64,000 bases of DNA, from contig BLSF01000007.1 in the NCBI GenBank assembly GCA_012862575.1, positions 620,001 to 684,000 on the forward strand, read 5' to 3'. Source of the DNA: Parietichytrium sp. I65-24A (lineage: Eukaryota > Sar > Bigyra > Thraustochytrida > Thraustochytriidae). Positions 1 through 11,046 of this stretch are shown here, one piece after another (within the stretch, counting starts at the first letter, position 1; every line of letters begins with the position of its first letter). The notes under the pieces were generated by a model. It was given only the letters and a program-made list of their open reading frames with translations. It ran no database searches and was not told the DNA's origin. Both the position numbers and the translations under genes were made by a program.

Positions 1-832
1 TACGTCGCTTCTCCTTCGGGGACACTTTCGGAGCTAGATCCACCAATTCTGATCTTTGATCGAGGGCAGAGACCGCGTAGCGAGGCTGCTGAACTGGAAT
101 ATAGCCGCTACCGAGATTCGTCGTAGCCGCAGACAACATAGCCGAATGGGCATCCGGTTTCGCACCGCCACTCCCATTGCTCCGAGGCGAGAGAAGATCT
201 TCAACAGTGTTTGGGCTTTTGCTCCCATCAGAACGCATTTCGTCGGCCTTTTTCGCTTGAAATCTGTGGCGAGTGTAAAGAGAAAACTCTGGAGAAGCTG
301 CAGACCCGATGGAGCGCATGCTATCGGCCTTGGACTCGTCGGACAAGAACAGGTAGATTCGAAAGCAGTGCTTCATATTACATGTCGTCTTTCTCGAGAG
401 CCACTGATAGTGATAGCCAAGCATGATGTCATTGAATATTAGACTCACGCAAGTGCTCGACTTCACCTCGGTGACTCGCCCAGCAATGTACGGTTTCAAT
501 GGCGTATTTTTAGTCCGCTCATCGTCTTTCAGAGTGTTCGTAGCAACTGTGCTGCCCTGTGCGAACTCTGGGTCTCCGTGGTGTTCGCAAAACCGCCCCC
601 AAGCATGTATTGTTTGTCCTTCAGGCAGTGGAGCGCGAAAGTGGACTGTGCACGAGAGCGGCTGCCCACAGAATCCGCTGTTTGTGTGTCCTGTGGCAGT
701 GCACTCCGGAAAACATCGAATGTTTTTCTTAGACAACTCTGAAGCCTTCTTGTACGTCCGCAGGTACGAAGATGCAAACTGATGTTGCCACTCAACAGAA
801 GCAATCTTGTCCAGCCCCGGACTCGTTGTCAT
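1..832 (-). CDS. Unrecognised protein, N-terminal 277 codons, runs off left edge
   Basis: Reading the minus strand from the ATG at 832-830 gives 277 codons without a stop to position 1, so the 3' end lies outside the window. The product starts MTTSPGLDKIASVEWQ. It has a Cys-containing middle (a GFCGQPLSC stretch near residue 55) and then alternating hydrophobic stretches such as PYIAGRVTEV, CVSLIFNDIMLGYHYQW and CFRIYLFLSDE. A SPEFSLYTR stretch follows, and the C-terminal part so far is Ser/Gly-rich with low complexity. The alternating beta-like pattern ending in SPEF.LY.R loosely recalls the last strands of beta-sandwich DNA-binding domains, but I do not recognise a family. The long open frame, ATG start and natural composition support a real gene. 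No signal peptide or membrane span is seen. Confidence 0.72.
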   Translation of the reverse strand, partial: MTTSPGLDKIASVEWQHQFASSYLRTYKKASELSKKNIRCFPECTATGHTNSGFCGQPLSCTVHFRAPLPEGQTIHAWGRFCEHHGDPEFAQGSTVATNTLKDDERTKNTPLKPYIAGRVTEVKSSTCVSLIFNDIMLGYHYQWLSRKTTCNMKHCFRIYLFLSDESKADSMRSIGSAASPEFSLYTRHRFQAKKADEMRSDGSKSPNTVEDLLSPRSNGSGGAKPDAHSAMLSAATTNLGSGYIPVQQPRYAVSALDQRSELVDLAPKVSPKEKRR

Positions 833-3800
833 GATGCCCACTGACACTGTTCGAGTATTTTGTTAACTGCTTTTGGAAACTCAGCCCCTCTTTCCGATTG
901 TTCTCACGCTTCTGGTATCTAGTCACACAAATGTTGACCTTCTTTACAACCTCCGTACCCTCTCCCACCCGAAATGCCTTCGTAAAAGCTAATCAGAGCT
1001 CGTGTCTCTGGTTGGCTTCTCCGCACCACTCAACTAGGGACAGCCAGGTGCGTAGAGACAAAGGAGCTTCTTCTCTATACTGCCTAGCAAACGGTGATCG
1101 AACGCACGTTGGCCCCCTCGCGCGTCAGTTCTCGCTGTCCCGCCTGCTTGAAAACTTCGCAAGAGTTCAGGCACCACCGGCGAATTGCAGCAGATTCGTC
1201 GAGTAACCTCCAACGAACGATCCTGAGACGAAAAAAACTACTCCACGTAGACAGGTCCTCGAAGCCTGCAACAAGGTGAAAAGAAAATCAAGTGTGTTTG
1301 ATGCCAAAGAGGCAAGGCAAGGCCGAGATACTCTCCGAATTCCGCTGCTCGTTTCCCTCGCTCTGGGCGCGACACGTCTCCCACCACCACCCCTCTCTCC
1401 CTGCTCGCACAAGACTGGGATGACAGATGCCTGTCTTGCTATGCCATGTCTAGTGTGTAATGAGTAGCAGCACTCTACAACAGTGCGCTCTCTTATAAAC
1501 ACTTAACCTTGTCGTGATGTCCCCGCTATCCCCGCTAGTCTTCCGATTGCACTCAGCTAAACTGCTGCTTAGCGTTCTGCATTTTCTGAATTCTGAAGTT
1601 CTGATTGCGAACGTCCTTACGAAAAACTCTAATCATGTTTGTTAATGGACTCACTGGCAGTAAGCGTCACTCCCGGCAAAATTCCGCGTTTAACACGTTT
1701 AACCCTCACACGGATGACTGCGGCCGTCTGCACAGTCTGCACTAAGTTTTGCAGGGCTTGCAGGCACCTCGGTCCTTTTTCTTTAAAGTTGAACAATTAA
1801 ACAGTAAATTCTCCCTGCTCTTTCATGCGTGCGAAGCAATCTTCTCTCAAATTGGTGGTGTAGTACTCGACGATCTGCGATTCTAAGAAGTCTTATCGAT
1901 TATAAGTTCGTTAACTATTTCTAACTTCTGGTAACTCATTATTCTTTTTTGTAACATAATACCCAATTATCTCAAAACTTGAGCAAAGGTTTTAGTTATT
2001 GATTTACTTACAGTTTACAGTGTACATTTGGTTGCCATGGATAGTTCCGAAGTAAGGCTAGTAGTAATTTTGTTAGGGTCCTGGTCGCCCTCCACATCAT
2101 AGCGCAAGGGGTTACTGGGCGTACGGACATGACGAGGTTGGTTCCAAAATCCACTTTTTTCGTTACTCTGCTCTTAGAAAGGGGCCGTGCTATCAGCAGG
2201 CGTAATAATGGTGCTTAATCAATACTAAACGAAATTTAGTTTACAGTTAATTCTAATTAGTAACACCCGAAAAGTACTATGGAACTTAGTTAACTTTTAT
2301 TTTAACACACCCCTTCCGATAGGGTTTTGTTTATGCTCCGTGGAACTAACACCTTCGGCGGTNGCGCTCCGTGGCCTAACACCTTCGGCGGTGTGTGCAG
2401 AACTTATTTTTTTTCAGACGACCAACAGTCTATCGGTGATTGGGTTCTATAAAGGATGAGAACTCTTTTAGCCTCTTCATCAGAATTTGCGATTAACCAA
2501 ACAAAGGACCAAGCTAGCGGAGTACACGCAGAAGCACCTGTCAAGTCTCAGGAGGGCATGGTCATTTTTCATTTCAAGAAAAATGCAAGTTTCCAAATTC
2601 AATAAAAATGATTTATAGGCTACTGGCATGAAATCAATATTGCATAGCCAATAATTCAAAAATCTGTTTGTTCACGATCGTGAAACATCGTGAAACATCG
2701 TGAAGTACCAAAACGGCGTGGGAGTTGCACTCCTTGATAGACAGCAGCATCACGATTACTCATAAAATTGCATCTCTTCTTTGTGAATTTGATCGTAGCA
2801 TCACTGCTTGCAATTCTTTTGTACCCAAATATCAGAATTGTCCTCTCTCGATCGAGTTGTTTGCATTGCAATCTCGTGAGGAAAGTTTTATGGAATTTCC
2901 TACATACAAACGAGAAGAAGAAGACTGACGCGACCAAGGGTTATAAAAATAAAAATCTGACTGCCTTAACTGACTGGGTACCACGTGTGGTTCATGTGTT
3001 GCAACGAATTGATTTTGTATCAGTTCACTTTCGTGAAGTTTATTTTAAATAACCCCACCGGTTCCGAAGCTAGCCTGGGGTGCTCTGCGTGGCACAGGCA
3101 GCATTCTCGACATGCTCTTCACGAATTGGTTCAAACAAACCCAAGGAAGGAGGCTGTGCTGTCTCCTCATGACAGTGAATTTATTTATATTGACTGTGGA
3201 TAGATGAAGAAGCAAAGCAGTATGAGGCTTCTTTTCTTTTCGAATGGATGGAAAGTTAAACGAATGCACGTGGTTACAAATGAAAGACAGAGAGAGCAAG
3301 CAAAGTGAAGCTGTGAAGTCCTCGTAACCGCCGCCCTGTCTTGCTGTGAATTCTTCGGCTGTTTTGGTGATACAACTAGCTCGCCTGCTCCAGCTATAGA
3401 AAATCTGGCAACAGATCCGGAGCGATTAGCCATTCTGTGCGCACCGACTCTGTCTCTGACTCCGGCTCCGCCGGGCCTCAGACCTCCGAGGCAACAATGT
3501 CAAAAACGGATTTGTCAAAAGTGGCAATACTCCTCGAATTAGCTCTAACGACCGTTTCTGGTACAAGGAAGAGTAATGTACGAGGGTACTAATATCTCAG
3601 CAACACGAGGAGACATGGTAGCTAGTGCTATTTACTTACCATCATAAGAAGCCAGGGTTGAATAACTCGTAAGCTTATTGTTCCGTTTCTATCCTGTCAG
3701 AGGAGTATTAGTACGGTACACTCTGGCCTGGTAGCAAACCGGATGCTGATTATGCTGATGCTGATCAGCATTGTTTACTGGAAAGAAACCGAACCTTCCC

Positions 3801-5120
3801 TGCTGAGAGACACTAGTGTTCGAGTTAACGACTCCCTATGGAGCTGCGATGTCGCGCACATGCATTCGTTGGCATTCGTTTACTCTTAGTATCAGCATGC
3901 GGCCATGCACAACGTTTTGCAAGCAGTATTTTTTGTCTTGTCATGAACCGGAAAGGACAGTGACTTCAAAAGTACTTTGCTCTATTCTCTCAACCCGTTC
4001 GAGAAACAAAGAGGTTGATGCGAGACATCTCCTGAGACAAAGATTGATGGAAGGGTTTTGTTTTGCCGCGATGAAACAGCCAGCATTGCAATCTTGCACC
4101 AGGCCTTGCTAATTGTCTCCTATGACGTGTAACTTCCAGTTTCTTCGTCTGCTGTACTGCTGCTACCTTACTGTTATTAACAACTCGAAGAGGCGAGTTT
4201 CCAACGGGGATAAGAATAGTGACTATAAAATTGCACTACCTGCGCCCGCGGCTCCCTCACAAGTTTGGCAACACGTTTAAAGTATTTTAATCGAGAGGAT
4301 GTCAGAATCAGAATAATCAGAGTGAAGGAAGAGTGATTCACAGCCAGTTTGGTTTGGCTCTTCCTGCCCGCCAACTCAGTACAGTAGTGAGCGCTCACCA
4401 GGCAAATCCAGCCCGTCCTGTTTCACGTGCTCTTCCGTGCTCTTCAGAATTCAGAACTCAGGATTCAGAACAGAGTTTTCAGTCGGCTCTTGCTAGAGTG
4501 AGTGTCCGTAGGTGTGTTTTGATCGGTGAAGCCATTCCGAGCCACATAGCAAGAACAGTACTCAGTACCCACCCAAGTGCCAGCACTACCGATACCTGTA
4601 CCGATATTGTACCAGTGCCAGAACACCCACCTCACGCCAGCTCCTATAGGAAGGCTAAAGGGATGGGTAACCCCACGAGTCCGTACTGGTACCGACCCAA
4701 CCCACGCTCCTTCCTTCTCCCGTCGCTATCGAGATCGATGCAAATGGCCTAGCACTCAATTGAGAGAGGGCGGTAAGAGCGAGGAGGCAAGGCCGTCAAA
4801 GCTCAGCCAATGCCAGTTCCAATAACCAGAGTGAGAACTACCCTTTGTCTGTCTCTGCGCGGAGCAAAACATTGCGGTCCTTGCTTTGCCCGCGAAGACA
4901 GCGCGCCTTGCTTGCGCACATCGCTCGTATCTCCTCCCTGCTCGTCTGACGCCGTGTCAGGCACGCGAGCGTTGAGTGCTGCGGGCGCGGTACTACCCCT
5001 TCCCCGAATACCCCCACCCGCTCCCTTTCTCTTGGGCAAAGTTGAGACGTGGGGTTGCGTTGAACAGCGATTACAGGTGGCAGGCACGGCGTTGGGGAAT
5101 TGAATTGAACTCTGTCCAAG
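833..5120. other. Gene-free stretch with AT-rich island
   Basis: No recognisable gene. 833-1500 is the upstream side of the left-edge gene. About 1500-2700 is strongly AT-rich and holds a duplicated GC-rich cluster. Short direct repeats of cgtgaaacat lie near 2678-2702. From about 4330 the sequence becomes richer in CT/GA runs and GTAC motifs, as expected for the promoter and leader of the kinase that starts at 5121. Open frames here (for example 3816-4112 and 4333-4752) are short, use non-ATG starts or look random. Confidence 0.6.
2335..2392. repeat. Duplicated GC-rich cluster around an N
   Basis: Two 27-28 bp copies of gctccgtgg..ctaacaccttcggcggt (2335-2362 and 2366-2392) flank an ambiguous base at 2363. 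Each contains CACC-TTCGGC-GGT, able to form a small hairpin. They stand out as GC-rich blocks in an AT-rich neighbourhood. Confidence 0.8.
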
Positions 5121-6605
5121 ATGGAGCGTATGCTTGCTGGTTTATTCGCGGAGGGCACTTCATACCTCTCCAACATATGGTCCGCGACCAGTTCAAAAGC
5201 TTCCGAGGGCAATTTGAGCGATAAAGTTGGAGAAGATGAGCCCGCGGACAAGGAGCGGTCCACAACTCATGAGTCAGCTATTTCAACGACAAGCTCGTCC
5301 AGCCGCGCAAGTGCGTCGTCTCGCTCCAGTCAGAAAATTCAAAAGGTAATGAGCTGGATGGTGTTTGGGTCGAAGCGCGGCGCCAACACAAAAAAGTCTT
5401 CGCAAGCCATCGAAGCTTCGGATGCCGCCCCTGCCACAAACAAAAAGACTGCCTTGGATATTTTGATGGCGGCAGGAGCATCGAACGCGAAGAACGACTT
5501 TGTCCTTCCCGGCAACCTTAAAGCTGTTTCTGTCATTGGACGAGGCGGTTATGGCAAAGTCATGCTCATGCGTGATTCAGAGACAGGTACCCTCGTGGCC
5601 GTGAAAGAGATCCAGAAGAGCAAATTGATTGACAAACCTGGTTCCACCAAAAGTGTTCGACCTGTCAGCACCAAAATTGAGCATGCAGAGATGGAACGTT
5701 TAGTGCTCCACTCTGTCGCAGAGCACCCTTTCATCACATCTTTTCGCGGTTCCTTCCAAAATAAGGACAAGTTGTTTATTATGCTAGAGTATGCGCCTGG
5801 TGGCGAGCTTTTCGGGCTCATGCAGAGATATGGTGTTTTCCCCGAGAATCGGGTGAGATTGTATGTTGCTGAGATTGTCGCAGCCCTCGAATTCTTGCAT
5901 GACAAGGGCATTGTATATCGTGACCTCAAGCCGGAAAATATCTTGTTGGACTCGAGAGGACATCTGCGACTTACTGACTTTGGACTTTCCATTGCTTTTA
6001 ACAAGCATGGAGACGACAATCAAATGCGTTGCTACAGTATTTGCGGCACGCCGGAGTATATCTCTCCTGAAGTAGTGTTGCTTGCAACCACTCGGAAAAA
6101 TGACAAAACCGCGTCTTATGGCAAGACCGTGGACTGGTGGGCTTTAGGTATTCTTGCGTACGAGATGCTCTACCGCGTTCCCCCGTTCTTTCACAGCGAT
6201 CGTAAAACGATGCTGAACAAGATCTTGGAGTGCAATCTCCATTTTCCAAAGCCAAGCTCAAAGCTCCCTCCGGTCTCCAAGGAAGCGAATGATTTTATCT
6301 CAGCTCTTGTAAAATATGACGAGACCGAGCGGCTGGGTTACGGAAACGACGGGTCTCGTAACGTTAAGGGGCATGCATTTTTTGACTGCCTAAACTGGGA
6401 CAAAGTTCTTGCTTGTGAAATTCAGCCGGACTTTGTTCCAACTCTCAACACCGATGTAGATACCAGCAACTTTGACCAAAATTTTACCAAGGAGGCTCTT
6501 GCTGAAGACAGCTGCTCCTCTTGCGCTTACAACCTGGAGCTCACCGGATACGACTTTTTGCCTGATGATTTCTGTGAGTCAACATGGTACTCGAGATCTA
6601 GCTAA
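5121..6605 (+). CDS. AGC-family serine/threonine protein kinase
   Basis: A 494-aa protein kinase of the AGC group, phosphorylating Ser/Thr on cytoplasmic targets. The glycine loop GRGGYGK is at 140-146 and the ATP-binding Lys at 162 (VAVKE). The catalytic loop YRDLKPEN has Asp268. DFG is at 286-288, and GTPEYISPE follows Ser306, which sits where PKA has its activation-loop Thr. There is an extra 12-15 residues between beta3 and the C helix (170-187). The C-terminal tail has FDQNFT near 451 and a weak hydrophobic motif LTGYDFLP near 474. The first 120 residues are Ser-rich and unstructured. The start is the first ATG of the frame (AAGATGG). The closest general resemblance is to the S6K/PKA/PKC-type kinases; the exact subfamily is not clear. 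No intron. Confidence 0.93.
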   Translation: MERMLAGLFAEGTSYLSNIWSATSSKASEGNLSDKVGEDEPADKERSTTHESAISTTSSSSRASASSRSSQKIQKVMSWMVFGSKRGANTKKSSQAIEASDAAPATNKKTALDILMAAGASNAKNDFVLPGNLKAVSVIGRGGYGKVMLMRDSETGTLVAVKEIQKSKLIDKPGSTKSVRPVSTKIEHAEMERLVLHSVAEHPFITSFRGSFQNKDKLFIMLEYAPGGELFGLMQRYGVFPENRVRLYVAEIVAALEFLHDKGIVYRDLKPENILLDSRGHLRLTDFGLSIAFNKHGDDNQMRCYSICGTPEYISPEVVLLATTRKNDKTASYGKTVDWWALGILAYEMLYRVPPFFHSDRKTMLNKILECNLHFPKPSSKLPPVSKEANDFISALVKYDETERLGYGNDGSRNVKGHAFFDCLNWDKVLACEIQPDFVPTLNTDVDTSNFDQNFTKEALAEDSCSSCAYNLELTGYDFLPDDFCESTWYSRSS

Positions 6606-7061
6606 ACTCGAGTATATTTCTCAGCCTTCTCCAGGAAACTACGATAGCCTCTGTGACGGATTACCTGAATTCTGATTGAACTTTCTTCCCTGTTAGCAAA
6701 AGCAAACTTGAATTGTTTTCTATATTTAGACTTTACAACTTGACCACGAAATCATCTCCATGTAGTCGTGTCTTTTTCCCACTCACTGTTCGAGTTATCG
6801 AGTAGCTGCCTGCCATTCCAACTAGCTCTAACTTTAATGTGTAACCGACAGGAGCTTGAGCGTGAGGATCACTAGCAAAAGGACAAGCCCAAAGGAAGTT
6901 GGCCAGCTTGCCAAGCCCCTAACACAGCCCTGTCTTTGAACACGAGGAGGAAACTTCGAGTGGCTTGCAAGGGGCGGCTCTGGCCAACACCGCCTGTTCA
7001 CACACCAGCGGCCGTCTCTGTGACCGCCTCTTTGTGATTGTGACCGTGAAGATTCAGACCG
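6606..7061. other. Spacer between kinase and membrane-protein gene
   Basis: The 3' flank of the kinase followed by the presumed leader of the next gene. I see no gene or distinct repeat. Confidence 0.5.
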
Positions 7062-8083
7062 ATGGTTGTTCCAACCTCTTGGCGCGAAGTCGAGCTAATT
7101 GCACTCCGGCGAATTCAAACATTCGGGAGGTCCAGCGAAATTTGCAGATTGATTTCCGGTTGTACTTCGCCTCGGCTTTCGAATGACATATCAGTGTTTG
7201 TGGTTGCTGTCAGTTTTCTGTGTTTGTGGGTAAGTGGGTGCGTGAGAATGGAGCTGATGAATCGATTGTTTCATTCTTTGGTGTGTCTGGTCATCTCACG
7301 GAAATGCAATCATACTAATTTCTGTTTTTCTCAGCGAGTCGGGTTTCCCTTTTTTTGGAAGCTTTTCGCAGGTTATGGCTTTTCGAGAGTATTTCAGGTT
7401 TTGTTCAGTGACGAGCCTCCCTCCAAATACGACCCGCGGCTCCGTTCGCCTTTGAGCGCCAAAAGAGGGTCTAGCGTTTCGATGCTGGTGGTATTCGCAG
7501 TGATATCACTCTTCGAGGCATCGCAGGCTTTGCTTCATCCATTTGGAGCTATCCTTTTTTGTGTTGGCTTGTCAACATGCCTGTTGTCGAGACTTCTTGC
7601 TGTGGCGCATTTTCCCCACCAGCGTAAGTTCTTTGTGTTTCCGCCTTAGAGTATGGCACTGTCTTCACTGGTTCTGCTACGTCCTTCTGAGCAAATACTG
7701 ACGCACCAAGGTGTTGAATTATAGTTCTTCTTTCGAGCGTGCTAGGGGCTGCTTGTCTTGTCATTCCTGCGCTTCCGCAAAGAGGAGAGTTGTCGAGGAA
7801 TGCGCAGCTTGCTCTCGCCGTATTTGCCTGCTCTGTGATGCTTGTAGACTTGATGATGCGAGCCGAAATGGACGCTTGTGAGGTGAAGGAGCTGAACACC
7901 CCTAAGAGGGAGTACATTCGCGTTCTCAATAATCTCATGTCACACACGCCTACCGCAGAAAGGGGACAGCCGAACTCTGAGAGAAGGAAAAATAAAACTG
8001 GCAAACTTCCTCAAGATTCTTTCGTGAAGCTAATTCGATCTCTGGATACACGCTCAGCTTCGAACGCCAGCACGTCCTTCTAA
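7062..8083 (+). CDS. Predicted three-exon multi-pass membrane protein
   Basis: Gene model join(7062-7229, 7335-7623, 7725-8083), 271 aa. Intron 1 begins GTAAGTGG and ends in a pyrimidine tract TTTCTGTTTTTCTCAG (105 nt). Intron 2 begins GTAAGTTC and ends AATTATAG (101 nt). The reading frame is kept across both. Exon 2 gives FFWKLFAGYGF and a long hydrophobic stretch (SMLVVFAVISLFEAS...). Exon 3 adds LGAACLVIPAL and LALAVFACSVMLVDLMM, then a basic Ser-rich hydrophilic tail. About four membrane spans are expected. I do not recognise the family. The first ATG after an in-frame TGA was chosen, but exon 1 is the weakest part. The gene ends about 280 bp before the convergent protease gene. Confidence 0.5.
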
Positions 8084-8365
8084 GTATGCTCTGGATCAAA
8101 CACAGTCTTGGTGAGAGATGGAGACAAACATAAATCGGTTTACCTCTACCTTTCATTTCTCTGGCGTGTTAAGAAACCCATTCCTCTGAATGATCAAAAC
8201 GAATGCAGCAAAGTATACATACTACGTCTGGCTTCCTTTGTTTTTGTTTTTCGAACAACCTAAGAACTGATTCTGGACGCCCGATAAAGTCAATCTGTCA
8301 AATGGAACGGTTGATTGGCTCAAATTGTATGAGCCAAAATGCAAAACAGGTAATTTAGTCTAGTA

Positions 8366-10357
8366 TCAAGCCTCAGGATCCACTGTGGAGTCAGTTTTTT
8401 TGCGAGGCTGATACAGCGCGATCGGTGCGCTACTGAGCATTGCAAACTGACCCTTGTCTTCTTGGAGCACCATACGCCTCTTATTGTACGCAGCTCTCGC
8501 CCTTCGGCGCAGGACAAACTTTGCAAGTGCCAATGCAATTACAATTATGCCGAGCATCGAGCCAGCGCCAATTGCAGCCCAGGCATAGGGTGAGAGTGCC
8601 ACTTCGTCCCCGGGATCTGTTGGGGCGTCGAGCAGTCCGACTTTTAAGTTGTAGTAGTAAGAGAATTGATAAGATCCATCCTCATTATAAGACGAGGACT
8701 GCTGGAAAGAGTGAAAGTAATGACCGGAGCGATTCCCCGCGGAAGCCAGCTCATAAGATTGGAGATTAGGCACGACTTCGTCATCTCCAGCAGTTTGATC
8801 TGGGTACTTCCACCAATCCGATTCGTCCTCTTGGTTGTTCTTCTTCTCCAAATGAAACTTGTTATCGGCCTGAATGAGTCTCACACCATAGTGTTCTGCA
8901 GTCCACGTTGAGCGCTGATATGGCTGAAGCTCACCACTGTTTGCATCTGGGTTGCTCACGATTTCTCCGCTTGAAACGGAGAACAATTTCGCAAGATCTA
9001 TGTGCCACATGAGGATGCCGCCGCTTAACAATTTGTCCCAGGCGATCGGTCTTCGATTCTCCAAAAGGATGAATTGACGCCCAGAGCTAAACTCGTCCAC
9101 AACTTCCTCCGCAGGGTCATAGTTGAGTGGAAGGAGAAAGCAGTCTCCAGACGTTTGGAAAGGCTGTGCGGTGTAACTTCCTGCAGAAATTTTGTTGCCG
9201 AGGATGATGATTGGAGTAATCCAACCAAGAAGATACTTGCTTGCACAGGAGAAGGACCCGGGATACCTTTGGGTCCCATCGTTTCCCCAGGAATTTGCCA
9301 TGATGTCATAATACCCGATACCAAAACTGCTGTCATCAATGTCGTACAAATCTGGGAGGCCGAGATAATGCGCGACTTCATGAGCGACCACCCCCAGCCT
9401 AGTGATTTCCGTTCCGGATTCTCCCCACAACCCTGCATTGATGTTGTACGCCCGGAAACGAATTGCGTTGATTGGGGAGACCCAATCTTGAGAGAAAAAA
9501 CCACGATGTGACCAAATCCAGTTGATCGCCTCCGGCTTGACCGAACCTGTCTCTGCACCATACCCAGAATGAATAATTGTGAACATATCCACGATTCCGT
9601 CCTTGTCAGAGTCGAAGGTTGCAAAAAGCTCTGGATCAGCGCTCTCGAAAACGCTTAATGCCTCCTTTATCGCGCTTTGCAAAAGAGCGCCAAAGCAGGT
9701 ACCGTGACATTCGGCGAAACCCGAAGAACTCCCAGATGCAGCTTGTTCCGTGTAGGAAACATCGATCCATCCAGACAAGATGGACTCTATCTCAAGCCTG
9801 TCGTAAGACTGGCTGAGATAATAAGACTTCAGCGACCCAGTTGGTGCTAGTTGTGCGTCGTTGCTATCGCTGTTGAACAGAATGTCATATTTTGAAGCGT
9901 CGGGAAGTGCCTTGCTCTTGTGATCGCTAAAGCGCATCATCAGAACAAGGTTTCGCATAGTACTTTTCGACTTTCCTGCATCATCGCCGAGCTTTGGTAG
10001 ACGAGACTGGCCCACTAGTGTCTCATTCAGTGGCATCCGAGGTGCCTGAGAAACGCTCAAATTTGGCTTCAAGTCTGTGGTCCCGATTTGATTCCATGAC
10101 GGCAGTTTCTGCTCGCAAGAGAGCGCTTCATCTGAGCAGGTCGCGTTCGGATACACAAAGAAATAGCCTTCGGGCTTTCTGCAAAGTAAGGCTCCGTTCT
10201 CTTTCGTCTCCCAGAAACTCAAAAACGCGTCCCCTCGGCGTTGTATCGCGACCGAACAGCCAGTTGGCAAAGAAATGTTGTGCGTCGCGCCTGGAGATGC
10301 CGGTATGGCCTGGGTAGTCAAAAAGAATGAGGCGAGGAGGAGCGCATAGCGCCACAT
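8366..10357 (-). CDS. M6-family (immune inhibitor A-like) metalloprotease, type I membrane protein
   Basis: A 663-aa zinc metalloprotease predicted to be secreted or surface-anchored. Counting from the ATG at 10357 (an upstream in-frame TTG is not used), residues 1-20 form a signal peptide (MWRYALLLASFFLTTQA). The zinc motif HEVAH at 326-330 is followed by GLPDLYD, the M6 signature. A DSDKDGIVD loop near 250 looks like a Ca-binding site. The domain ends in a beta-rich region, then a membrane span near 590-614 (IGAGSMLGIIVIALALAKF), a stop-transfer RRR cluster and a cytoplasmic tail of about 45 residues. Bacterial M6 enzymes are normally soluble secreted proteins; the C-terminal anchor puts the catalytic domain outside the cell or in the lumen. 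The substrate is unknown. No introns. Confidence 0.88.
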   Translation of the reverse strand: MWRYALLLASFFLTTQAIPASPGATHNISLPTGCSVAIQRRGDAFLSFWETKENGALLCRKPEGYFFVYPNATCSDEALSCEQKLPSWNQIGTTDLKPNLSVSQAPRMPLNETLVGQSRLPKLGDDAGKSKSTMRNLVLMMRFSDHKSKALPDASKYDILFNSDSNDAQLAPTGSLKSYYLSQSYDRLEIESILSGWIDVSYTEQAASGSSSGFAECHGTCFGALLQSAIKEALSVFESADPELFATFDSDKDGIVDMFTIIHSGYGAETGSVKPEAINWIWSHRGFFSQDWVSPINAIRFRAYNINAGLWGESGTEITRLGVVAHEVAHYLGLPDLYDIDDSSFGIGYYDIMANSWGNDGTQRYPGSFSCASKYLLGWITPIIILGNKISAGSYTAQPFQTSGDCFLLPLNYDPAEEVVDEFSSGRQFILLENRRPIAWDKLLSGGILMWHIDLAKLFSVSSGEIVSNPDANSGELQPYQRSTWTAEHYGVRLIQADNKFHLEKKNNQEDESDWWKYPDQTAGDDEVVPNLQSYELASAGNRSGHYFHSFQQSSSYNEDGSYQFSYYYNLKVGLLDAPTDPGDEVALSPYAWAAIGAGSMLGIIVIALALAKFVLRRRARAAYNKRRMVLQEDKGQFAMLSSAPIALYQPRKKTDSTVDPEA

Positions 10358-11046
10358 CCTGCGCAATGCCGCGCAACGCTGTCTCGCTTTGTCGCGCGCT
10401 TTGTTGCCTTCCTTTGCTCTTCTTTATGTGACAAAAAGTTCAGTCAGCATAGTCATAGACTACTACTCCACTATGGCTGGGCTTACGCTGCTCACTGTCG
10501 TTCGCCCTGGTCATAGACGGTAGGCAGATTCTGTAGGTGTAAACTTAGAAACTCAGTGGGCACCGTCGCACACCTTCCCAGTCGCTATACCATGTGTGGG
10601 TACTGAGTTGTCTTCAAGTTACCATGTGTGAGTACTAAGTACACCAGAGACTCGTAACGCTAGCTAGCAATAATAGTGTTTAGTAGTAATAGCCGTGAAT
10701 TTCGGACCTCCAATTTGTGTCCAAACGAGCTGTGAAAATCTGTGAAAAAGTAAAAAGGCGGAAGAAGAGAAGTAGACAAAAGAGGAAAACACACTCTTCT
10801 TTCTTGCCTCGAACAGGGTTAGATAGACTGTGCTGGCGTTTAAATGGAGTCAAAAACTAAAAGCTTGAGGAGCATGTGGCATAAAAAGTTTTTTCATCGA
10901 CCAGTGAATAGCCGCTTCGAAACCAAACTTTTGAAGCTTTGTTTGTTAAATTAACTGACAATGCATGAAAAATAAAAGACTAAACGCAGTGAGAAAAGAA
11001 GGCAGTTTATAATGTACAGACGCGAATTTACAGGACAGTCGTCTCA
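10358..11046. other. Intergenic, no gene seen
   Basis: Upstream region of the protease gene and downstream region of the orphan gene at 11047. It holds copies of a GTACTGAGT / GTACTAAGTAC motif near 10599-10646 and AT-rich flanks. No protein-like frame was seen. Confidence 0.5.
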
